Assembly (NCBI RefSeq): GCF_003073475.1
Contig: NZ_CP029033.1
Location: 1,116,001-1,180,000 of the forward strand
Reading direction: 5' to 3'
Source: Actinobaculum sp. 313
GTDB taxonomy: Bacteria; Actinomycetota; Actinomycetes; Actinomycetales; Actinomycetaceae
Length of the DNA stretch: 64,000 nt
Under the pieces are notes generated by a model, which saw nothing but the letters and a program-made list of their open reading frames with translations, was not told the origin of the DNA and ran no database searches. This document shows positions 7,612-15,918 of this stretch, in pieces. Numbering within the stretch: the stretch's first letter is position 1; the number at the start of each line of letters is the position of its first letter. The position numbers were made by a program, and so were the translations under genes.

Positions 7612-9291
7612 ATGAGTAGTGCACACCTAGCGGTTGGATTTGGGGAAGCGCTTCCTGAACTTCGCCACCCAGCGATTGCTGATTATTGGGATGAGGCTGT
7701 GGCGGCTGTTCCCGACCAACTTGCTGTTGCCGATGCCTGCGGTCCCGGTTTTGAAATGACGTACCGTCAAGTGGATGACGCGGCCAGACGGTTGGCAACG
7801 GTCCTGTTAGCGCACGGTATGCGACGGGGTGACGTACTGGCCATCCAAATGCCGAATTGCTGTGAGTTCTTCATCTGCGCCATGGCGGCATTCAAAATCG
7901 GTGTGACGGTAACTCCGGTGTTACCGAACTATGGATGCTCGGAACTCAGCTACATTCTGGATAAGACTCAGGCGGCGATTTATATCACTGCCTCCGAGAT
8001 TCGCGACAGATCCTACAACTCCCTCATTGAACGTGCCTGTGGGCGTGCGACTGTGCGTTGCGCACTCGTCAATCAACGTGGCAACACGCCAGTACCCGCT
8101 GCGACCAACGAAGTGCCGGTGCTTGATCTCATGGAGGAGATCGCACACGCGCAGCCCCTGGCGGAAAGCGTAGTCTGCGCACCCGATGAGGTAGCCGCCA
8201 TTCTCTTCACCTCGGGGTCGGAGGCGGCGCCGAAAGGTGTTCTTCTGACCCATCGGAATCTACTGTCCTCGGAGAGCGCCTTTATTCTGGCGGGCGGTTT
8301 TCGCATGGGTGAGCATATGCTCATGCCCGCATCACTCGCCCATGCGACCGGCTTCATGCACGGCATGCTGACACCGATTATGGTCCGTGGCTCGTCCATT
8401 ATGGTGGACCGAGTACGGGGTGAGGAATGCGTGGCAATGATCGACAAGTTCCAGGTGACCCGCGGTATGGGGACACCCACGATCGTTGACCGCATTCTGT
8501 GTGCAGCGGAGACACTGAATAATCCATTGGGTAGTCTGGACTGTATGTTCTGTGGGGGTGCACCCATTCCCAAGAGCCTATTAGATGCAGCTGAAGGTTT
8601 CGGCGTCAGGCTCATTTCCGTTTACGGTTCGACTGAGTCCGCGCCTCACACCATGAGTAGGCAGAATGACGCTCCGGATCGTCATCTAACAACTGATGGT
8701 CGGGCTGTACCGGGTGTGGAGATAAGGGTGGTGAACCCCGACACGCACGAAACACTGCCCATCGGGGTCGAAGGCGAGGAGGCGAGCAGGGGGCCGAATG
8801 TCTTCGTTGGGTATCTGGGTGATCGGGCAGCAACGCGCCGGGTGCTGGATGACGAGGGCTGGTACTACTCGGGCGACCTGTGCGTGATGGACGAGCAGCG
8901 GTACATTCGCATTACCGGACGGCGCAAGGACATCATCTTGCGCGGCGGCGAGAACATCTCCGCATTGGAGGTGGAGCGGATCATTGACGCGATGCCGGGA
9001 GTTCTCGGAGTGTCCGTTATCGGCGTGCCGGATTCGGTGATGGGAGAGCGGGTTTGTGCCTGCGTGATCCCGAAGGATGAGCCGCTCACTGTGGATGATA
9101 TGCGGGCATGGTTCAAGAGCCGCGGAGTGGCCCGATTTAAAACTCCGGAATACGTGGAGAACTTGTCAGAATTCCCGCTAACAGGGACTGGAAAGATAAG
9201 CAAGCGAACGCTACGAAACCAGTACGCTGGACTCGAGAAGGATACCGTTGGCAGATCACGGATCACTGCGGTGACGCAGCATCACGAGTGA
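7612..9291 (+). CDS. Class I adenylate-forming acyl-CoA ligase (CaiC/cyclohexanecarboxylate-CoA ligase-like)
   Basis: A 559-residue AMP-dependent acyl-CoA synthetase. Motif order is LFTSGSEAAPKGVLLTHRNL (ATP P-loop, about 198-215), ISVYGSTESAPH (A5), YYSGDLCVMDEQRYIRITGR (A7/A8), RKDIILRGGENISALEVE, and the C-terminal lysine region FPLTGTGKISKRTLR. It would activate the imported carboxylate, priming the CoA-transferase cycle. The start is ATG 7612 after AAGAAGG; an upstream in-frame ATG lies inside the previous gene and was not used. The substrate cannot be read from sequence; neighbours suggest a carnitine-like, enoic or aryl acid. Confidence 0.88.
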   Translation: MSSAHLAVGFGEALPELRHPAIADYWDEAVAAVPDQLAVADACGPGFEMTYRQVDDAARRLATVLLAHGMRRGDVLAIQMPNCCEFFICAMAAFKIGVTVTPVLPNYGCSELSYILDKTQAAIYITASEIRDRSYNSLIERACGRATVRCALVNQRGNTPVPAATNEVPVLDLMEEIAHAQPLAESVVCAPDEVAAILFTSGSEAAPKGVLLTHRNLLSSESAFILAGGFRMGEHMLMPASLAHATGFMHGMLTPIMVRGSSIMVDRVRGEECVAMIDKFQVTRGMGTPTIVDRILCAAETLNNPLGSLDCMFCGGAPIPKSLLDAAEGFGVRLISVYGSTESAPHTMSRQNDAPDRHLTTDGRAVPGVEIRVVNPDTHETLPIGVEGEEASRGPNVFVGYLGDRAATRRVLDDEGWYYSGDLCVMDEQRYIRITGRRKDIILRGGENISALEVERIIDAMPGVLGVSVIGVPDSVMGERVCACVIPKDEPLTVDDMRAWFKSRGVARFKTPEYVENLSEFPLTGTGKISKRTLRNQYAGLEKDTVGRSRITAVTQHHE

Positions 9292-9330
9292 GAAGCTGAT
9301 AAAGGTTTCGACAATCAAAGGGGGATGACT

Positions 9331-10725
9331 GTGAGCGAAAAAGTGACGGCGAGCTCCCGCCGACCCGACGCGGGTATTCGCGCGATGCGCTCTGGTGCCG
9401 TCGGTTCGGTACTCGAGTTTTACGACTTCTTCATCTATACGCAGGCGGCAGCTATCGTCTTTCCGCAGGTTTTCTTCCCGGTTTCGAGTAGCTCACTGTC
9501 AATCATCTACTCTCTGGGCACCTTCGGTGTTGGATACATTGCCCGCCCCATAGGCGCATTCGTGCTCGGTGCTCTCGGTGACATTATCGGGCGTCGCAAA
9601 ACGCTCATACTCACTATGACGCTGATGGGCATCTCCACCTTCGGCGTTGGTCTACTGCCCAGCTACGAACAAATTGGCATCGCGGCCCCTGCACTGCTGG
9701 TGTTCTTCCGCCTGATGCAGGGGTTCGGTGTGGCAGGCGAGCTATCGGGATCATCGACACTCATCATGGAGCAGACGCCGATTGGCTTGCGCGGCCGCCG
9801 CTCCTCGGTGACCTTGCAGGGGGCTCAGGCCGGGCAGATCTTTGCCGCGTTGATCTTCATCCCGCTTTCTGCCTTCATGTCCGATCACTCCTTTGAAACG
9901 ATTGGTTGGCGGGTGCCCTTCATTCTCTCCGCGCTGTTTGTAATCTTTGGATTCCGTGTGCGTTTGAAAACCGTGGAGAGTAAGAAGAGTACGGCGGTGG
10001 ATATTCCGCCGATTCGCACGGTATTCCGGGAATCCCCGGGCGCGCTGGCGCGGGTGTTCGTTATGGCGCTGATGAATATCATCCCGGTGACGGCGACGGT
10101 GTTCGGAGCCTCCTACGCCACCCAGGAGGACTACGGTATCGGTTGGCATGCGGATGTTTACCTCTGGATCCCCGTGGTCGGCAATGTTGTTGCTGTCCTT
10201 GTGATTCCGCACGTGGCATCCCTGTCTGACAAGCTCGGGCGCCGTCCGGTGATTATCGGCGGATCGCTGGGTGCGGGTCTGCTTTCCTTTGTGTATTTGT
10301 GGGCGATCTCAATCGACTCTGTTGCACTTACCGTGGTGATCGCCATCCTCATGTGGGGAATGCTCTACCAGGGCTATAACGCAGTGTTCCCCTCCTTCTA
10401 TCCGGAACAGTTCCCCACTTCAACACGGGTCACCGGCATGGCGATTGCACAGAATCTTGGAACGACGGTTTCATCGCTAATGTCGATTGTTTTCGTCGCG
10501 TTAGTGGGCCCGGGTACCTCGTATGGGAAGATTGTCGCCGTCGTCGGTGGGCTGACGTTGGCCATCACCATTATGTCCGCTATCGCCACCTATCTGTCCC
10601 CGGAGACTTCGCGTATGCAGGCCGACCAGCTCGGCGTGCCTGGAGCCGTTCCGATGGATGAGGAGGAATATCAGTTGCTTCGCCAAGAGAACCTGGCGAA
10701 AGTCAGTACCCGCCTGATCGGTTAA
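9331..10725 (+). CDS. MFS transporter, metabolite:H+ symporter (MHS) family
   Basis: A membrane protein of about 464 residues with some twelve hydrophobic segments. GSVLEFYDFFIY at the N-terminus and RPIGAFVLGALGDIIGRRKT in loop 2-3 are signatures of the MHS family (ProP, KgtP, ShiA), which imports betaines and carboxylates with protons. SDKLGRRPVIIGGS is the repeated loop motif in the second half. It is probably the substrate importer of this operon. I prefer GTG 9331 because the AAAGGGG site lies six bases before it; ATG 9325 directly abuts that site. Confidence 0.88.
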   Translation: MSEKVTASSRRPDAGIRAMRSGAVGSVLEFYDFFIYTQAAAIVFPQVFFPVSSSSLSIIYSLGTFGVGYIARPIGAFVLGALGDIIGRRKTLILTMTLMGISTFGVGLLPSYEQIGIAAPALLVFFRLMQGFGVAGELSGSSTLIMEQTPIGLRGRRSSVTLQGAQAGQIFAALIFIPLSAFMSDHSFETIGWRVPFILSALFVIFGFRVRLKTVESKKSTAVDIPPIRTVFRESPGALARVFVMALMNIIPVTATVFGASYATQEDYGIGWHADVYLWIPVVGNVVAVLVIPHVASLSDKLGRRPVIIGGSLGAGLLSFVYLWAISIDSVALTVVIAILMWGMLYQGYNAVFPSFYPEQFPTSTRVTGMAIAQNLGTTVSSLMSIVFVALVGPGTSYGKIVAVVGGLTLAITIMSAIATYLSPETSRMQADQLGVPGAVPMDEEEYQLLRQENLAKVSTRLIG

Positions 10726-10785
10726 CCGTTCAGGTCTACCGCTGGCGGTGCCGCCGTCGCGGAATAAACACAGAAAGGTCCCTTT

Positions 10786-11937
10786 ATGGCACAGATTATG
10801 ACTGAGGAGCAAGAGCTCCTCGTAGAGGCGATCCGGGAGTTCGTATGGCGTGAAGTTGCGCCATCGGTGGCTGAGCGTGACCGGGAGAGTCGCTGTGAGC
10901 TCTCGGATTTCCAGTCGGCCTTCGAGATGGGATTCCATATGTTGGAGATCCCGGAGGAGTATGGCGGCTCCGGTGTCGACTTCCAAACAGGCGCCATGGT
11001 CTTTGAAGAATTGGGCAAGGTGGATGCCGGCTACGCCATTACACTCGTGTCCACATTTGTGGCCTTCAGGAACGTGTTGCTTGCCGGAACGAAAGAGCAG
11101 GCGGAATTATTCGCCGACAAGATCCGCGACGGCGGCCTCGGGTGTTTCGCCATCACCGAGCCCGGTGCCGGGTCTGATGCGGCAAGCATTCGCACCACGG
11201 CTGTGCGCGACGGCGACGAGTATGTTCTCAATGGACAGAAGTGCTGGATCACCAATGGTGCCATTGCAAACGTCTACCTGATATCGGCCAAGACGGATCC
11301 CGACGCCGGTGCACACGGTATCTCCACCTTCCTCGTGGAGGCGGATCGGGAGGGTGTTTCGGCCGGTGAGCATGAGGATAAGATGGGCCTGCGCACTTCC
11401 AACACCTGCGACCTCATCCTCAATGATGTGCGTATCCCCGCTGACCACCTTGTCGGTAAGGAAGGGGAGGGGTTCAAGATCGCTATGGCCGGTCTTGATG
11501 TGTCCCGCGCCTTCATGGCCACCATCGCGGTTGGCATGATGCAGCGCGCCCTCGATGAAGCAGGGAAGTACTCCCTGCAGCGGCAACAGTTCGGCAAGCC
11601 GATTATGGAGTTCCAGATGGTGCAGGATCTGCTCGCGCGAATGTCCGCGAAGACGGAGGCCTGCCGTGCCTTGGTACAGCACACCATGCGGTTGATCGAC
11701 AACGACTACCGCGTGCAGAAGGAAGGGGCGATCACCAAGCAGTTCGTCACCGATTGCCTGCAGGAGGTCGCTTCTGATGCTGTGCAGGTGATGGGCGGTA
11801 ACGGGTACACCAAGCAGTATCCGGTGGAGAAGATCATGCGCGATGCCAAGATCTTCCAGATTATGGAGGGAACGAACCAGATTCAGTCCATAGTGATCGC
11901 CCGGCAGCTGAAGAAGGAGTACGAGAAGCAGATCTAA
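10786..11937 (+). CDS. Acyl-CoA dehydrogenase (short-chain type, second of two)
   Basis: A complete 383-residue acyl-CoA dehydrogenase: CFAITEPGAGSDAASIRTTA, GQKCWITNGAIANVYLI, RQQFGKPIMEFQMVQDLLA, VQVMGGNGYTKQYPVEKIMR, and IMEGTNQIQ with the expected catalytic base at E361. It resembles butyryl-CoA or AcdA-type enzymes, which oxidise acyl-CoA to enoyl-CoA or run in reverse with low-potential donors. Two distinct dehydrogenases in one operon suggest successive oxidations or different substrates. The ATG at 10786 follows AGAAAGG. A small GGCGG-TG-CCGCC hairpin lies in the gap before it. Confidence 0.92.
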   Translation: MAQIMTEEQELLVEAIREFVWREVAPSVAERDRESRCELSDFQSAFEMGFHMLEIPEEYGGSGVDFQTGAMVFEELGKVDAGYAITLVSTFVAFRNVLLAGTKEQAELFADKIRDGGLGCFAITEPGAGSDAASIRTTAVRDGDEYVLNGQKCWITNGAIANVYLISAKTDPDAGAHGISTFLVEADREGVSAGEHEDKMGLRTSNTCDLILNDVRIPADHLVGKEGEGFKIAMAGLDVSRAFMATIAVGMMQRALDEAGKYSLQRQQFGKPIMEFQMVQDLLARMSAKTEACRALVQHTMRLIDNDYRVQKEGAITKQFVTDCLQEVASDAVQVMGGNGYTKQYPVEKIMRDAKIFQIMEGTNQIQSIVIARQLKKEYEKQI

Positions 11938-11945
11938 TGCGACGG

Positions 11946-12002
11946 GTTCCCGGCGTCATATGTGCCAGTTGACTTGCTGGCACGTGACGGTAGCCGGGGA
12001 AC
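11946..12002 (+). terminator. Large hairpin between convergent acyl-CoA operon and tetR
   Basis: The outer arm GTTCCCGGC (11946-11954) pairs with GCCGGGGAAC (11993-12002). The inner arm GTGCCAG (11962-11968) pairs perfectly with CTGGCAC (11977-11983) around an 8-base loop. It starts 9 bases after the dehydrogenase stop and lies between convergent genes, so it is a likely terminator, possibly bidirectional, though it lacks a T tract. Confidence 0.6.
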
Positions 12003-12118
12003 ATCCGGCTTTGAATAGGCGGTCGCAGTGGAATCGCATATCCGGATTTGGAGCGGAGGGCGGGTTCGCGGACGGACTGGCTATGAGAGAGTGCAGAGGC
12101 GGTGCCTGCGCAGAGGAC

Positions 12119-12832
12119 TCACGACGTGACACGCGCTTGGTCGGCGTCGGCAAGTACAAGACGCAGTACAGTCTCCTCGATAAGCTCGCGGACATGTGGG
12201 CCTGCGTCGGGCCCCAGCATGTCGCGGCCGAAGATCGCCTTGAACGACTTCTGATGCTCAGTCCTATTCAGCGCGAGAGCCGACAGAACTTGATGGACAT
12301 CGAGGGCGGAGGGCGCATCCGGACCGCTACGAAATACGCCGCTGGCACGGCCGCGTGCCAGAATCGATTCGACGACATCGACGGCGGAGCGATTGAGCTC
12401 AAAAAAACCTGGGTCCGAGTGCTCCATGGCCCCATTGAGGAGCAGATTCTCGGAGGCGATGATGCGGACGTTGTCGGGATTGTTTTCAAAGTACGTCAGC
12501 GACGACCGGACAAGTTCGCGCAAGGCAGCGACTGGCTCGAGGCTGTCCAGATCAAGGTTCAACTCTAACTGGCGTACCATCTGGTAGGCCTGGCGTAGGG
12601 CTTCGACGTAGAGCCCCTGCTTGCTGCCGAAGTAATAGTAAATCATTCGCTTGGAGGTGCGGGTCTGACGGGCTATCTCGTCAATTCGTGCGCCATTGAA
12701 ACCATGGCGCGAAAACTCGGTGACGGCGACGTGTAAGATCTCGCGCTGCGTGCGCTCAGGATCGCGCCGCACCGGGGGCGTTTGCCCGGTTTCGCTTTCC
12801 AAGCTCTCTTCGGTTATGGACGCCTTGGCCAC
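12119..12832 (-). CDS. TetR/AcrR family transcriptional regulator
   Basis: A 237-residue regulator. The N-terminal helix-turn-helix reads TQREILHVAVTEFSRHGFNG, ARIDEIARQTRTSKRMIYYY, FGSKQGLYVEAL, which is a typical TetR domain. The C-terminal half is the divergent ligand-binding helical domain (TetR_C-like, LARGRASGVFRSG). I choose GTG 12832, preceded by ATAGGA eight bases away, over GTG 12868. It converges on the acyl-CoA operon and is co-oriented with the ABC-2 exporter upstream, so it could control either. A palindrome upstream may be its autoregulatory site. Confidence 0.88.
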   Translation of the reverse strand: MAKASITEESLESETGQTPPVRRDPERTQREILHVAVTEFSRHGFNGARIDEIARQTRTSKRMIYYYFGSKQGLYVEALRQAYQMVRQLELNLDLDSLEPVAALRELVRSSLTYFENNPDNVRIIASENLLLNGAMEHSDPGFFELNRSAVDVVESILARGRASGVFRSGPDAPSALDVHQVLSALALNRTEHQKSFKAIFGRDMLGPDAGPHVRELIEETVLRLVLADADQARVTS

Positions 12833-13153
12833 TGTAGTGTTCCTATCTGCCAACCGCTTGCCTTGCACCGTAGGCAGGTGCTCACCTGTTCTAGAGTCAT
12901 TATAGATACAGTCAGGGTAGCTCCCGGATACGATGGCGCCCTTGGACCTAAGTGCCTGCCCGGGGCGTGAGTGCCCGGGCAGGCGTGGTCATGTGCCTGC
13001 CTGGGGCGCATCTTACCTTCGCAGCCAGCTGTGGCGAGTGCTGCCGGTAGAGGCACGGCTCCGGGCGTTAGGCAAAGGGAGCTGGGATGCCCGTTTAGGT
13101 CACGCCCATGCGCATGAGGGTGGGGATGAAGGCTGGCGAGATGATTACAGTGT
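12833..13153 (-). promoter_or_regulatory. Region between tetR and ABC permease: palindrome and strong hairpin
   Basis: No gene is seen in these 321 bases. CAGGTG-CT-CACCTG (12875-12888) is a perfect palindrome 43 bp upstream of the tetR start and a candidate operator. GCCTGCCCGGG (12954-12964) and CCCGGGCAGGC (12974-12984) form a perfect 11-bp stem with a 9-base loop, a plausible terminator of the minus-strand ABC operon. A degenerate extra copy of its arm (GCCTGCCTGGGGCGC) follows near 12995. Confidence 0.5.
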
Positions 13154-14764
13154 TCAGGCTGTAGTAATATCACGACGCCGCAGCAGCGCGAGGCCGAGCG
13201 TGATACCCATAACGGCGATGAGCAGTAGCAAGGTCAACGCGGCCCAATTGGGATCCCGGTCCGTGGCATAGTCGAACAGACTGAGCCGAAGTACCCAGCG
13301 AGGCAGGTGCAATAGGCCTCCGAACCAGGAGACGAATGCCGACCAGGCAATAGCCGCCCACACCAGCGGCATCAGTCGCCGCGCGAAGCCGTAAAGTGCG
13401 GCACCGATACCCAGTGCAGCGTAGATTCCGGGCAGCTGGCTGACGCTCATAAGGGCTGTTTGGCGAGCTGCGGTAGCGTCAAGTTCAGTGGCGGTGCCGG
13501 CGGCAAGTACGGCAGCGCAGGCGAAGACCAGTGCGCTCGCCGTTAGAAATGCCACCGCGACGCGCGCACCGAAGAAACGGATCCTGCTCACTCCGGTGCT
13601 GAGTTCGATATCGGCCAAACCCGCTGTTTCTGCGGCTGTGGCGGTGCCGATCAACGTTGTGCCCGCGATGGAAATGATGATGGCGAGAAACATCGTCGCC
13701 GCAGTCACAAACTGCGCGGTGGAACTCGTCGAATCCGTCATCGCGGAGAGGATGTCGCCATAGCCAGAAGTCTCAGCAAGGTCAAGGACCGTGGTCGACA
13801 TGGTGCCGAAGAGCATCGCGAGAAGAAGAATGACGGCGGTCCATGAGACAATCGATCCGCGTGCGAGGCGTGTGGTCAGCGAGAGCGAGGAAGAGACGCG
13901 CAGACGCGCCGCACTGGCACTTCGTGGCTGGAGGAAGGCTCCGTGCAGTTCACGATGCAGGAACAGTTGCTGTGCCAGCACAAAAAGGGCTATGACGATG
14001 GCGAGCATAGGAAGTGCGGCGCCTAGCAGGTTCTTGCTATATGGGGCGAGAATGTCCTTCCAACCGAGCGGGGTGATCCAGCGTATCCACATTTGTCCCG
14101 TGGCGTCGGCTGCCACTCGCAGGGCGTAACCGAGCAATACTGAAGCCAGGGCAACACGACGAGCGGGTACCTGTGGCAACAGCTGCTCTAGAACCAAGGC
14201 AATCGCTGCATAGGTCAAACCCGCCAGCAGCAGCGCCACACCCATGACGATACTTCCTGCCGGGGAAAAGTCAGCGACGAAAAGGCTTTCTGCAACCAGG
14301 AGTCCTGTTATCAAGGCGGCAAAAAGCACCATGGGAATGATGGCAATGAGTATCTGAGCGGCGATCAGTTTTCGGGTCGGCACGCCTGTGGTTTGTATGA
14401 GTTCACGGATACCGCCGTCCTCCTCCCGACGTCCGTTCGTCAGAACAATTGCCGCAACTGCGGTCAATATCATTGCGTAGGCTCCCAGCTGCCATTGGAA
14501 TAGGCTGCCGATAGTGAGGGGATCGGAGATCGGGCCGAAAAAGAGACCGATGGAATTGGAGTCAGTCAGGATTCCCATTATGCCCTGCAGCTCGGAAGCG
14601 TCGTCAAAGAAGGAGGCATATACGGGCGGTACGGCGATAATGAGAACGGTCAGTCCGCCTAGCCAGGCGAGGAGCGCCAAGAATCTGCTTCGTAGCCCGA
14701 TGAATACTAGGCGGCGAATTTGATACTGCGTCGCCTGTCCATTTGGACGCATTGGAGTGCTCAT
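13154..14764 (-). CDS. ABC-2 type exporter permease
   Basis: A 536-residue polytopic membrane protein with about twelve hydrophobic segments in two halves, each with an N-terminal membrane segment followed by several more (for example FLALLAWLGGLTVLIIAVPP and IVSWTAVILLLAMLF). Size and layout match the actinobacterial ABC-2 permeases often annotated as exporters of polyketide antibiotics. REEDGGIRELIQTTGVPTRK and ELSTGVSRIRFFGAR are the cytosolic coupling regions typical of these proteins. The start overlaps the ATPase stop by 4 bp, so the two are translationally coupled. The substrate is unknown; export of a drug or lipid-like compound is likely. Confidence 0.85.
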   Translation of the reverse strand: MSTPMRPNGQATQYQIRRLVFIGLRSRFLALLAWLGGLTVLIIAVPPVYASFFDDASELQGIMGILTDSNSIGLFFGPISDPLTIGSLFQWQLGAYAMILTAVAAIVLTNGRREEDGGIRELIQTTGVPTRKLIAAQILIAIIPMVLFAALITGLLVAESLFVADFSPAGSIVMGVALLLAGLTYAAIALVLEQLLPQVPARRVALASVLLGYALRVAADATGQMWIRWITPLGWKDILAPYSKNLLGAALPMLAIVIALFVLAQQLFLHRELHGAFLQPRSASAARLRVSSSLSLTTRLARGSIVSWTAVILLLAMLFGTMSTTVLDLAETSGYGDILSAMTDSTSSTAQFVTAATMFLAIIISIAGTTLIGTATAAETAGLADIELSTGVSRIRFFGARVAVAFLTASALVFACAAVLAAGTATELDATAARQTALMSVSQLPGIYAALGIGAALYGFARRLMPLVWAAIAWSAFVSWFGGLLHLPRWVLRLSLFDYATDRDPNWAALTLLLLIAVMGITLGLALLRRRDITTA

Positions 14765-15720
14765 CGCGCCACCGCCTGATAATGGCGCAGAAATAGGTCC
14801 TCGAGACTGGCCGGGGTACAGGTGATATCGGCCAGCCCGGATTTGACCGCGAGTTCAAGGACGCGGGGGACGACACTGCCGGACGCTTCGACGACGAGGC
14901 CGTCGTCGCCGTCAGATGTGGCCGCGCCAATGGGCAGCGAGACTACCGGCGTGGCCCGATCAGAGGAAGAGGTAGCGAGTTCTTCCCGCAATGCGGCAAG
15001 TCCACGTTCAAACTGTGCTAACTGGGCGGGTGGGCCAGAGAGGCGAATCTGCCGTGCCGCCAGGTGCCGCAGGTGATCAAGAGGGCCAGCTTCCACGGTT
15101 TTTCCGTCGCGAATAATCGTCACATCCGTACAGAGTTCCTGCACTTCGCTGAGAATATGGCTTGACAGGAGAACCGTCTTACCCGCCTGCCGTACCTCCT
15201 GCACGCATTGCCGGAATATGTTCTCCATCAAGGGGTCGAGGCCGCTTGTTGGCTCGTCGAGTAAGAGCACATCGACAGGGGCGGCGAAGGCGGCGACCAG
15301 AACGACCTTGCGCCGGTTTCCGGTGGAATAGGTACGTACACGCTTCGTGGGATCGAGGGCGAAGCGTTCGATGAGTTCGCGTTCGCGTGCCACGTCACGT
15401 ACTCCCCGCAGTCCAGCGATGGCATCGAGTACCTGTTGACCGGAAAATGCGGGCCAGAGGGAAACTTCTCCGGGAACGTACGCGACGCTGCGGTTAATAG
15501 TGGCGGCGTCGGTGGCCGGGTTCTGACCGAGAACACGCATATGGCCTCCGTCAAGGTGATACAGGCCGAGTAGGGCGCGAATGGTAGTGGACTTACCAGA
15601 ACCGTTAGGTCCGAGAAAGCCGTGCACGCTCCCCGCTTCGACGGTGAGATCAAGCCGGTCCAGTGCGGCGAGAGACCCGAAGTGCTTAACCAGCCCATGT
15701 GCTTCAATTGGGTGACCCAC
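14761..15720 (-). CDS. ABC transporter ATP-binding protein
   Basis: A 319-residue ATPase partner of the ABC-2 permease. Walker A is GPNGSGKSTT, the Q-loop region is SVAYVPGEVSLWPAF, the signature region YSTGNRRKVVLVAAFAAP replaces the usual LSGGQ, Walker B is VLLLDEPTSGLDP, and the H-loop is VLLSSHILSEVQ. The STGNRRK-type signature is common in drug and bacteriocin exporters of this subgroup. The C-terminal 100 residues are a typical extension. It is the first gene of a two-gene operon with a 4-bp overlap. Confidence 0.92.
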   Translation of the reverse strand: MGHPIEAHGLVKHFGSLAALDRLDLTVEAGSVHGFLGPNGSGKSTTIRALLGLYHLDGGHMRVLGQNPATDAATINRSVAYVPGEVSLWPAFSGQQVLDAIAGLRGVRDVARERELIERFALDPTKRVRTYSTGNRRKVVLVAAFAAPVDVLLLDEPTSGLDPLMENIFRQCVQEVRQAGKTVLLSSHILSEVQELCTDVTIIRDGKTVEAGPLDHLRHLAARQIRLSGPPAQLAQFERGLAALREELATSSSDRATPVVSLPIGAATSDGDDGLVVEASGSVVPRVLELAVKSGLADITCTPASLEDLFLRHYQAVAR

Positions 15721-15769
15721 GAGTAACTCCTTTTGGTCGAGTTAATCCCTTTTGTCACTATCTCATCAT

Positions 15770-15834
15770 GTGACCCAGGGTCACGGTCAACATATGCGAG
15801 CAGATTTGCCCCGCGGTCACGGTCAACGTATGCG
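15770..15834 (-). promoter_or_regulatory. Palindrome plus 20-bp direct repeats upstream of the ABC exporter
   Basis: GTGACCCAGGGTCAC (15770-15784) is a perfect palindrome. Overlapping it, GGTCACGGTCAACATATGCG (15779-15798) recurs at 15815-15834 with one change, 36 bp apart. The second copy sits in a stem formed by CCCCGCG and CGCGGGG. A CCGCTT/AAGCGG hairpin followed by TTTT lies at 15847-15873. The cluster is 50-115 bp upstream of the ATPase start and resembles a multi-site operator. Confidence 0.45.
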
Positions 15835-15906
15835 CGGGGCCGATCTCCGCTTGATCTGTCGTAAGCGGCTTTTCCGGTGCTGTATCGGTGGAGCGTAAAT
15901 GAGGGC

Positions 15907-15912
15907 TAGGCT
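15907..15912 (+). promoter_or_regulatory. -10 box of a probable leaderless promoter for the FAH gene
   Basis: TAGGCT lies exactly six bases before ATG 15919, the same arrangement as at rph and coaD. No Shine-Dalgarno sequence is required in this layout. Confidence 0.5.
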
Positions 15913-15918
15913 TGGGGC

